A DNA stretch of 20,067 nt from an uncultured Alphaproteobacteria bacterium (GTDB taxonomy: Bacteria > Pseudomonadota > Alphaproteobacteria > Rickettsiales > UBA1997), in NCBI GenBank assembly GCA_903858915.1, contig CAIOKL010000034.1:1-20067 (forward strand), in the 5' to 3' direction. The position numbers were made by a program, and so were the translations under genes. Of the stretch, positions 15,452-20,067 are shown piece by piece. The notes under the pieces are model-generated. The model saw only the letters and a list, made by a program, of their open reading frames with translations. It was not told where the DNA came from and searched no databases. Position 1 is the first letter of the stretch, and every line of letters starts with the position of its first letter.

Positions 15452-16081
15452 ATGAAAAAAATCGTTATTTTTCTAGCTTTTTTTTTAAGCGCCGAATGTT
15501 TAGCACAAAATCCAAAACCAAACAATCCGGCAATCAAGCCCGTTGCCAATAACGGCGTTGCGACCCCTCAAAATCGCAATGGCGCACCCAATCTTCCACA
15601 AATGACTCCGGCAGAAAAAGCTCAATTAGAAAAAAATCTTGCGGATCAAAAGGACTTACAAAACTCTCTTAAAAATTTAACGCCCGCTCAAAATCAAAAA
15701 TTCCAAAAAATTAACCAAGAATTTGGTTTTAAAATGATGGAATATACTAAAAATTTAGATGAAGAAATTGTAAAAATATCAAAACTACGAAACTTGATTG
15801 CAATCAATACTTATATTTCAAAAGGAACTTTGGGTTTTGATTCAGGAAGGGCGCTTCCAAAAGAACAACAAGCTTTTTATCAAAAACAAATTAGCTCTTA
15901 TCAAAAACTTTCTCCTCAACAAAAAACACTTGTAAAAAAGGAATTGATAAAATTTCGTAAAAATATCAATGTTCTAGAAAAAAAGCGTCGCCAAGATTTT
16001 AAAGCTTTGTTAAAAAAAGATTTTCCCGCTTTTAAAGAAAGAGAAACCGACAAAGAAATAGAAGTCGATAATAAATTTTAA
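15452..16081 (+). CDS. Exported hypothetical protein related to the preceding gene
   Basis: Function is not recognised. Residues 1-18 form a signal peptide with a probable cut after CLA (before Gln19). A Pro/Asn-rich linker follows (19-50), then a mostly helical, basic domain. The helix starts MTPAEKAQLE at 51-60, LTPAQNQKFQKI at 76-87 and LSPQQKTLVKKEL at 153-165 repeat the pattern [LM]-[TS]-P-x-[QE]-x-[KQ]. The last matches LPSEKKELVKKEM at 143-155 of the preceding protein, which suggests the two share a domain. The gene follows its neighbour by 28 nt and has no SD sequence. Its stop is 1 nt from the stop of a small convergent gene. A periplasmic role is likely; Spy/CpxP-like LTxxQ chaperones are a loose comparison only. 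Confidence 0.72.
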   Translation: MKKIVIFLAFFLSAECLAQNPKPNNPAIKPVANNGVATPQNRNGAPNLPQMTPAEKAQLEKNLADQKDLQNSLKNLTPAQNQKFQKINQEFGFKMMEYTKNLDEEIVKISKLRNLIAINTYISKGTLGFDSGRALPKEQQAFYQKQISSYQKLSPQQKTLVKKELIKFRKNINVLEKKRRQDFKALLKKDFPAFKERETDKEIEVDNKF

Positions 16082-16082
16082 T

Positions 16083-16238
16083 TTACTTTTTGGTTGCTGA
16101 TTTAACTTTATCGGTAACATTATTCACCACTTTTGAAACCTCCGGAACATTCTTCATCACCATCTCTTTGCCTTTTTTTAAATAAGGAAGCGCAATTATA
16201 ATCACAATAATAAAAACTATAATTCTGAGTAAAAACAT
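16083..16238 (-). CDS. Small single-pass membrane protein (51 aa)
   Basis: A short complete frame from ATG to TAA encodes 51 residues: M-F-L-L-R, then a run of about 15 Ile/Val/Leu/Phe/Ala residues (one transmembrane helix), then a basic soluble tail with KKGKEMV and a helical VSKVVNNVTDKVKSATKK end. The hydrophobic-then-charged design and the clean fill of an otherwise empty gap support a real gene. It converges on the exported-protein gene with 1 nt between stops and is divergent from eno. A minus-strand TATAAT at 16279-16284 could be its -10 box, but no good -35 box is seen. The role is unknown; it could be a small envelope or TatA-like helper, but no motif decides it. Confidence 0.6.
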   Translation of the reverse strand: MFLLRIIVFIIVIIIALPYLKKGKEMVMKNVPEVSKVVNNVTDKVKSATKK

Positions 16239-16312
16239 AATTTGCGAATTGACATTTAATATACTTTAAGAAAAATTTATTATAGAAAATTCTAATTACA
16301 AATTAATTCTTC

Positions 16313-17590
16313 ATGAACATTATCAAATCGATCAAATCATTGCAAATTATTGACTCTCGCGGATTTCCAACAATCGAAGCAACGGTTGAATTTGAAAACG
16401 GCGCGCGCGGTTCTTGCGCAGTTCCATCCGGAGCCTCAACTGGCAAGCTTGAAGCTTGCGAACTTCGCGATGGCGATGCCAACAAATATCTCGGAAAATC
16501 AGTTTTAAAAGCCGTAGAAAATGTTAACACAATTATAGCTTCAAAGCTTGGTGGGCTTGACGCCACCAATCAACAAAAAATCGATGAAATTTTAATTGAT
16601 CTTGATGGCACGGAAAATAAATCAAAACTTGGCGCCAACGCCATTTTAGCGGTTTCCTTGGCATGCGCAAAAGCTTGCGCCAATAATTCCAAAAAACCAT
16701 TTTTTGAATATTTAGGAAATTCGCGCGGAAATTTAATGCCCGTTCCAATGATGAATATAATCAATGGTGGCAAGCATGCCGACAATAAAATTGATATTCA
16801 AGAATTTATGATTGCCCCAATCGGAGCAACAACCATTGAAGATGCAATTCGCGCTGGCGCAGAAATTTTTCACCACCTCAAAGCCACTCTTAAAAAACAA
16901 GGCTTCAACACCAATGTCGGCGACGAAGGTGGCTTTGCTCCGAATTTGGATTCGGCGCGTCAGGCTCTTGATTTTATTTCTCAAGCAACGACTCAAGCTG
17001 GATACAAATTAGGTTCCGACATCATGCTCGCTTTGGATTGTGCTTCTTCGGAATTTTATGAAAATGGCATTTATAATTTAGCCGGCGAAAGCAAGAAGCT
17101 CAACAACTCTCAAATAATTGAATATTACGCCGACTTGGTTAATTCTTATCCAATTTTTTCCATCGAAGACCCTCTCGCCGAAGATGATTTTGCCGGCTGG
17201 CAAGAAATCACCAAAGTTTTGGGAAATAAAATTCAAATCGTTGGCGATGATTTATTCGTAACTAATCCGCGAATTTTAGAAAATGGCATTAAAGAAAAAA
17301 TGGCCAATGCGGTTTTAGTTAAAGTCAATCAAATTGGCACTTTAAGCGAAACTTTGCAAACCATTAATATCGCCAAAAATGCCGGATACAACAATATAAT
17401 TTCACATCGCTCGGGCGAAACTGAAGATGCCACAATTTCTCATATTGCGGTCGCCACCAATGCTGGGCAAATTAAAACCGGCTCGCTTTGTCGCTCCGAT
17501 CGCACGGCTAAATATAACGAACTTTTGCGAATTTCTAATTATCTCGGAAGCCAAGCCAGATATGCCGGCAAATCAATTTTAAAAAAATAA
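16313..17590 (+). CDS. eno: Enolase (phosphopyruvate hydratase)
   Basis: Interconverts 2-phosphoglycerate and phosphoenolpyruvate in glycolysis and gluconeogenesis; cytoplasmic and also an RNA-degradosome partner in some bacteria. The 425 residues match the family. Catalytic Glu205 is in VGDEGGFAP, the Mg ligands are Asp242 (ALDCASSEF), Glu285 (SIEDPL) and Asp312 (VGDD), the base is Lys337 in the signature LVKVNQIGTLSETL, and Lys388 is in IKTGSLCRSDR. SHRSGET (364-370) is intact. A D-amino-acid aminotransferase gene follows after a single nucleotide. No Shine-Dalgarno sequence precedes the ATG. In the 74-bp upstream gap TTGACA is at 16249-16254, but no well-spaced -10 box was found for it. 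Confidence 0.98.
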   Translation: MNIIKSIKSLQIIDSRGFPTIEATVEFENGARGSCAVPSGASTGKLEACELRDGDANKYLGKSVLKAVENVNTIIASKLGGLDATNQQKIDEILIDLDGTENKSKLGANAILAVSLACAKACANNSKKPFFEYLGNSRGNLMPVPMMNIINGGKHADNKIDIQEFMIAPIGATTIEDAIRAGAEIFHHLKATLKKQGFNTNVGDEGGFAPNLDSARQALDFISQATTQAGYKLGSDIMLALDCASSEFYENGIYNLAGESKKLNNSQIIEYYADLVNSYPIFSIEDPLAEDDFAGWQEITKVLGNKIQIVGDDLFVTNPRILENGIKEKMANAVLVKVNQIGTLSETLQTINIAKNAGYNNIISHRSGETEDATISHIAVATNAGQIKTGSLCRSDRTAKYNELLRISNYLGSQARYAGKSILKK

Positions 17591-17591
17591 T

Positions 17592-18455
17592 ATGAGTCGC
17601 ATTTCTTATTTAAATGGTGAATTTTTGCCTCACGAAAATTGCTTTGTTCATATCGAAGATCGCGGTTTTCAATTTGCCGATGGCGCCTACGAAGTTACGC
17701 TTTTCGAAAATGGTCATTTAATCGATGGCGACCTCCATCTTCAGCGCCTTATGCGAAGCCTTAAAGAACTAAATATCGAACATAATTTTAATATCGAAGA
17801 ATTAAAAAAAATTCAAACTGAACTATTTTCAAAAAATAATTTTACAACTTCGGCAACTTGTTATTTACAAATTACTCGAGGCGCCACCAATCGTATTCCT
17901 TGGTGTCCGAAAGGTTTAAAAAATACCATTTGCGCAACCGCTTCTCCTAGAAAAATTGTTACCTTAGAAGAATTTGAAAAAGGCTACAGCGCCATGACTC
18001 ACGACGATATTCGTTGGAAAAGATGCGATATCAAAACTGTCAATCTTTTAGCTTCAACTTTGGTCAATCAAAAAGCCAAAGATGGGGGTTTTGATGATGC
18101 GATTTTTGTGCGCGACAACATTGTTACCGAAGCAACTTACGCCAATGTTTTTATAGTTGACGATAAAAAGAATTTAATTACTCACCCCGCTAACAATCAT
18201 ATTTTATGCGGTATCACGCGCAATCGCTTAATTAAAATTGCTCAAGAAAATAATATTAGCGTTATCGAAAAAACTTTTGGAATCGATGAAATGATGAACG
18301 CTTGCGAGGTTCTCTTGACAAGCTCGAGCTTGATAATTCGCCCCGTTTTTAAAATCAATGGTCAAGAAATTTTTGGAAAAAAATCCGCGTCGAATCCTTC
18401 GGTTGCAAAGATTTTAAGCGACGCTTACGAAAAATTTATCGCGTCATCCAAATAA
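17592..18455 (+). CDS. dat: Class IV aminotransferase, D-amino-acid aminotransferase type
   Basis: A PLP enzyme that exchanges amino groups between D-amino acids and 2-oxo acids and can supply D-Glu or D-Ala for peptidoglycan. The 287 residues are typical. EDRGFQFADGAYEV at 22-35 is the class IV N-terminal motif. The PLP lysine is Lys148 in CDIKTVNLLAS, Glu180 is in VTEATYANVF, and GITR at 207-210 binds the cofactor phosphate. The D-amino-acid group is chosen over branched-chain aminotransferase from the overall pattern. The Arg-x-His pair that binds the substrate carboxylate in the Bacillus enzyme reads R101-I-P103 here, so specificity may differ. It follows eno by 1 nt and is probably co-transcribed. 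It converges on plsC. Confidence 0.88.
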   Translation: MSRISYLNGEFLPHENCFVHIEDRGFQFADGAYEVTLFENGHLIDGDLHLQRLMRSLKELNIEHNFNIEELKKIQTELFSKNNFTTSATCYLQITRGATNRIPWCPKGLKNTICATASPRKIVTLEEFEKGYSAMTHDDIRWKRCDIKTVNLLASTLVNQKAKDGGFDDAIFVRDNIVTEATYANVFIVDDKKNLITHPANNHILCGITRNRLIKIAQENNISVIEKTFGIDEMMNACEVLLTSSSLIIRPVFKINGQEIFGKKSASNPSVAKILSDAYEKFIASSK

Positions 18456-18499
18456 TTATTATAAAAAATAAATATTTTGAATTGCGGAATTACGCCACC

Positions 18500-18511
18500 C
18501 GAAGCGCTTCG
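18500..18511. repeat. Perfect 12-bp G+C-rich palindrome
   Basis: CGAAGCGCTTCG is a perfect palindrome in the 90-bp gap between the convergent dat and plsC genes, and it is much richer in G+C than the DNA around it. It could be the core of a shared terminator or a protein-binding site. No clear T-run follows on either strand. Confidence 0.3.
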
Positions 18512-18545
18512 ACATTAAGGTTGTTTTGGTTATTTAAAATTGATG

Positions 18546-19268
18546 CTAGATTTTGCAAAGTTCGCGACTTTTTTCTTCGATGCAAGAAATAAGTTTTTTA
18601 TTAAATTTCTCTTTGCTTAAGCCCTTCTCAATCGCCGGTAAAAACTCAATAATAACCGTTCCGCGATTTTTTAAAATTTGACCTTTTGGCCAAAAAAGCC
18701 CCGAATTTAAAGCCACGGGAACAATTTTGACATCGCAAGAATTGTAAAGCGCAGTTATGCCCGCTTGATAAGGATATTTTTCAATGGAGCCTTCGACCGG
18801 AACCCTTGTGCCTTGAGGAAAAATCACTATTGATTGCTTTTTGTCTAAATAATTTTTGGTTTGATTTATTACCGATTTCAAAGATTTAACTCCGCCTTTG
18901 CGATCAACCTTAATGCCACTCATAACTTTTAAGAACCAACCATAAAAAGGAATGACCTCAAGCTCTTTTTTATAAGCGTAGACGGGGCGATTAATAATTA
19001 AATGCATAATCACCGTCTCCCACATTGATTGATGTTTACACGCATAAATGCAGGGGGTTTTTGAAATATTTTCTTTGCCGATAATTTTATAATCGATTCC
19101 ACATAATTTTTTTAGCATCCAAAAAAGCACTATGGACCATATTTTAGCACCTTTATCCGCAATTTTTTCACTACGAAAAATAAATGCCGGAAGAAGAAAT
19201 ATGATTGGGATTATTATTCCCCACGAATTTACAAAAATTGAAAAGATTGCCGAGCGAAAGAATTGCAT
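18546..19268 (-). CDS. plsC: 1-acyl-sn-glycerol-3-phosphate acyltransferase (PlsC-like)
   Basis: An inner-membrane enzyme that acylates lysophosphatidic acid to phosphatidic acid in phospholipid synthesis. The 240 residues fit. A membrane segment spans about 10-31. Motif I reads H79-QSMW-E84, that is H-x4-E instead of the usual H-x4-D. The region KKELEVIPFYGW (100-111), motif III FPQGTR (150-155) and motif IV VPVALNSG (183-190) are present in order. The gene begins 74 nt after the tRNA-Thr gene on the same strand and may be read from the tRNA promoter. It is the second acyltransferase in the window, after the DUF374 enzyme, with which it shares the fold but little else. Confidence 0.88.
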   Translation of the reverse strand: MQFFRSAIFSIFVNSWGIIIPIIFLLPAFIFRSEKIADKGAKIWSIVLFWMLKKLCGIDYKIIGKENISKTPCIYACKHQSMWETVIMHLIINRPVYAYKKELEVIPFYGWFLKVMSGIKVDRKGGVKSLKSVINQTKNYLDKKQSIVIFPQGTRVPVEGSIEKYPYQAGITALYNSCDVKIVPVALNSGLFWPKGQILKNRGTVIIEFLPAIEKGLSKEKFNKKLISCIEEKSRELCKI

Positions 19269-19342
19269 TTGGAGAAGAATTTTGTTTATAGCGACTTTGC
19301 GCTGAAATAAAATAAATTATTTTCAATTTGGGATAAGATTAG

Positions 19343-19417
19343 TGGTGCCGGATGTCGGGATTGAACTGACGACCTACTGTTTACAAGACAGTTGCTCTAC
19401 CGCTGAGCTAATCCGGC
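19343..19417 (-). tRNA. tRNA-Thr (anticodon TGT)
   Basis: The 75-nt minus-strand gene forms a complete cloverleaf: acceptor GCCGGAT / ATCCGGC (7 bp), D-arm GCTC...GAGC, anticodon stem ACTGT / ACAGT with loop CTTGTAA giving anticodon TGT, and a T-arm with loop TTCAATC. The 3' CCA is encoded. It reads ACA and probably the other ACN codons. Confidence 0.97.
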
Positions 19418-19438
19418 GCAAATTTAATGGTGTTTTTA

Positions 19439-19466
19439 ATTTTATTCGGTCTTCAAAAAACTGCAA
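19439..19466 (-). promoter_or_regulatory. Putative promoter for tRNA-Thr (and plsC)
   Basis: On the minus strand TTGCAG (19461-19466) and TAAAAT (19439-19444) are separated by 16 bp and end 21 bp before the tRNA 5' end. This spacing suits a sigma-70 promoter with a short tRNA leader. Confidence 0.5.
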
Positions 19467-19481
19467 GTTTTTTTATAAAAA

Positions 19482-19519
19482 TTAAATCGAGCCTTATCGA
19501 TTGACAAGACTCGATTTAA
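19482..19519. terminator. Strong hairpin terminator after the small exported repeat protein
   Basis: A perfect 10-bp inverted repeat (TTAAATCGAG / CTCGATTTAA) continues after one mismatch with 3 more pairs (CTT / AAG) around a 10-nt loop. On the minus strand it begins 14 bp past the stop of the small exported protein and is followed by TTTTTAT, so it ends that gene and insulates the tRNA-Thr promoter. A run of A before the stem lets it act on the plus strand too. Confidence 0.75.
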
Positions 19520-19533
19520 AAAAATATGAAAAA

Positions 19534-19800
19534 CTATTTTTTAACTGGAGCTGGAGCTTGAACAGCAACTGGAGCTTGAACGGCAACTGGAGCTTGAACA
19601 GCAACTGGAGCAGCGTTTTCAGCGGCTTTTTTAGCTTTTTTAGCTTTTTTAGCTTTTTTTTCTGTTTTAACAGCGTCAACAGCTGGAGCAACAGTTTCAG
19701 TAGAAACGGCAACTGGAGCAGTTTTAACAGCTGGAGTTTGGGCATTAGCAGAAGAAGCAAATAATGCAACAACCGCAAGGATTAGTGAAAATTTTTTCAT
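19534..19800 (-). CDS. Small exported Ala/Pro/Val- and Lys-rich repeat protein
   Basis: An 88-residue protein with no recognised family. The start is taken at the ATG giving MKKFSLIL; the only in-frame earlier start is a TTG four codons upstream, which adds nothing useful. Residues 1-20 are a signal peptide with a probable cut after SANA (before Gln21). The mature part has an APAV/APVAV-rich stretch, a Lys-Ala block of (KKA) repeats at about 48-58, then APVAVQ three times, ending APVKK. This low-complexity, basic, proline-spaced make-up suggests an extended periplasmic or surface chain, perhaps binding peptidoglycan or DNA, but that is inference. It has its own putative promoter and a strong terminator, so it is probably a single-gene unit. 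Confidence 0.72.
   Translation of the reverse strand: MKKFSLILAVVALFASSANAQTPAVKTAPVAVSTETVAPAVDAVKTEKKAKKAKKAKKAAENAAPVAVQAPVAVQAPVAVQAPAPVKK
19551..19604. repeat. Three tandem 18-bp coding repeats
   Basis: Units CTGGAGCTTGAACAGCAA at 19551-19568, 19569-19586 and 19587-19604 differ at only one base (CGG for CAG in the second). Partial copies flank them. Each encodes APVAVQ on the minus strand. Near-identity at the DNA level suggests recent slippage or copy-number change. Confidence 0.85.
19627..19653. repeat. Three tandem 9-bp coding repeats
   Basis: TTTTTTAGC is repeated exactly three times and encodes Ala-Lys-Lys on the minus strand within the small exported protein. The homopolymer runs make it prone to slippage, although whole 9-bp changes would keep the frame. 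Confidence 0.8.
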
Positions 19801-19829
19801 GTTTTTTAACAAAATGATTTTTATTAATG

Positions 19830-19844
19830 CTGATTTTCGATCAG
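19830..19844 (-). other. Small hairpin in the 5' leader of the exported repeat protein
   Basis: CTGAT and ATCAG form a 5-bp stem with a 5-nt loop between the putative promoter and the ATG at 19800. It may stabilise the mRNA leader. The stem is short, so it may be chance. Confidence 0.3.
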
Positions 19845-19858
19845 TTTTCTTTTTTAAA

Positions 19859-19887
19859 ATAATAGACGCTCTTTAGAAAATTGAAAA
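19859..19887 (-). promoter_or_regulatory. Putative promoter for the small exported repeat protein
   Basis: On the minus strand TTTTCA (19882-19887) and TATTAT (19859-19864) are spaced by 17 bp. They lie about 60 bp before the ATG, giving a leader of about 50 nt with a small hairpin. Confidence 0.4.
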
Positions 19888-19951
19888 ACAATTTCGATAA
19901 AGAATTTTTTATATAAAAAGAACTAAATGAAAAATAAAATTTTAAAATTGT

Positions 19952-19981
19952 TTGTCAACAAGGTTTATTGTTAAATAAAAT
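19952..19981 (+). promoter_or_regulatory. Putative promoter for the gene at the right edge
   Basis: TTGTCA (19952-19957) and TAAAAT (19976-19981) are spaced by 18 bp on the plus strand and lie about 30 bp before the GTG start of the truncated gene. The -35 box is close to consensus. Confidence 0.4.
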
Positions 19982-20001
19982 AATATCTAACACCATAACG
20001 T

Positions 20002-20007
20002 AGGAGG
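20002..20007 (+). promoter_or_regulatory. Consensus Shine-Dalgarno site AGGAGG
   Basis: A perfect AGGAGG ends 4 nt before a GTG at 20012. It decides the start of the truncated gene, because the ATG at 20008 touches the site itself and is too close to be used. Confidence 0.55.
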
Positions 20008-20011
20008 ATGT

Positions 20012-20067
20012 GTGGAAAAGAAAGTAAAAAAAGTCGAGACGGCAATAGAAAAGAAACCAATGGAACC
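20012..20067 (+). CDS. 5' end of an unidentified gene, cut by the window edge
   Basis: From the GTG start the frame reads V(M)-E-K-K-V-K-K-V-E-T-A-I-E-K-K-P-M-E and stays open to the end of the window. The visible 18 residues are Lys/Glu-rich and helical, with no motif that names a family. The strong AGGAGG site and an upstream promoter-like pair support a real gene, probably well expressed. The function cannot be told from this fragment. Confidence 0.5.
   Translation, partial: MEKKVKKVETAIEKKPME

Noticed and set aside
19551..19604. CRISPR array or iteron cluster
   Set aside because: The repeats are contiguous without unique spacers and are in-frame codons of an exported protein.
19494..19778. 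94-residue Leu/Lys-rich minus-strand frame and an 87-residue Ser/Asn/Trp plus-strand frame over the tandem repeats
   Set aside because: Both are periodic translations of the 18-bp and 9-bp repeats in other frames. The frame with a signal peptide is the credible one.
19801..19812. Upstream TTG start for the small exported repeat protein
   Set aside because: It adds only MLKN before a standard MKK signal peptide and has no SD. The ATG at 19800 is better.
20008..20067. ATG at 20008 as the start of the edge gene (M-C-G-K-E-S...)
   Set aside because: It directly abuts AGGAGG with no spacer, so a ribosome could not use both. The GTG at 20012 has a workable spacing.
1..20067. Genomic island, prophage or defence system
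   Set aside because: No integrase, transposase, phage structural, restriction or toxin gene is seen. Both tRNA genes are intact with no att-like duplication nearby, and base composition appears even by eye.

Overview
The window reads as ordinary chromosome from an AT-rich bacterium, most likely an alphaproteobacterium (possibly Rickettsiales/Holosporales-like or an uncultured relative). The grounds are an IspD-IspF fusion protein, an alphaproteobacterial-style type III ornithine decarboxylase, a CcmG-type thioredoxin, a queuine tRNA transglycosylase, and very A+T-rich gaps between genes. The taxon is an inference. Almost every position is accounted for by tightly packed genes, and no transposase, integrase, prophage or CRISPR was seen.

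Left part (1-4204, minus strand): a four-gene operon runs from an MshL/PilQ-type secretin through an ABC-2 permease and a membrane-anchored helical-repeat protein to nadC (NAD synthesis). The first three resemble part of a type IV pilus or type II-like secretion apparatus with an accessory ABC transporter. NadC is coupled to them by a 7-bp overlap. Divergent from this operon are nuoF (complex I) and ispDF (isoprenoid precursors), both on the plus strand (4366-6862).

Middle part (6912-12689, minus strand): mreD, mrdA (PBP2) and a DUF374-type lipid acyltransferase form a cell-envelope operon with gaps of 1 and 0 nt. Upstream lies a two-gene polyamine operon: an ornithine decarboxylase-like enzyme with an unusual 55-residue Ser/Lys-rich N-terminal extension, then a deoxyhypusine-synthase homologue, which probably converts the decarboxylase product to homospermidine or a related polyamine. 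A long inverted repeat separates the two operons. tRNA-Arg(CCT) and ccmG follow, with ccmG divergent from tgt by only 15 bp.

Right part (13664-20067): tgt is followed by two small exported proteins that share a Ser-Pro-Glu/Gln-Gln helical motif, then a convergent 51-residue membrane protein. Next come eno and a D-amino-acid aminotransferase in a tight pair, a convergent plsC-like acyltransferase, tRNA-Thr(TGT), a small exported Ala/Pro/Lys repeat protein, and the first codons of an unidentified gene that runs off the end.

A window-wide peculiarity is that 19 of the 21 start codons have no visible Shine-Dalgarno sequence. The clear exceptions are mrdA and the truncated gene at the right edge. 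The most interesting leads are the secretin/ABC/helical-repeat operon, the polyamine gene pair, the tandem exported SPEQ-motif proteins, and the SD-less starts.
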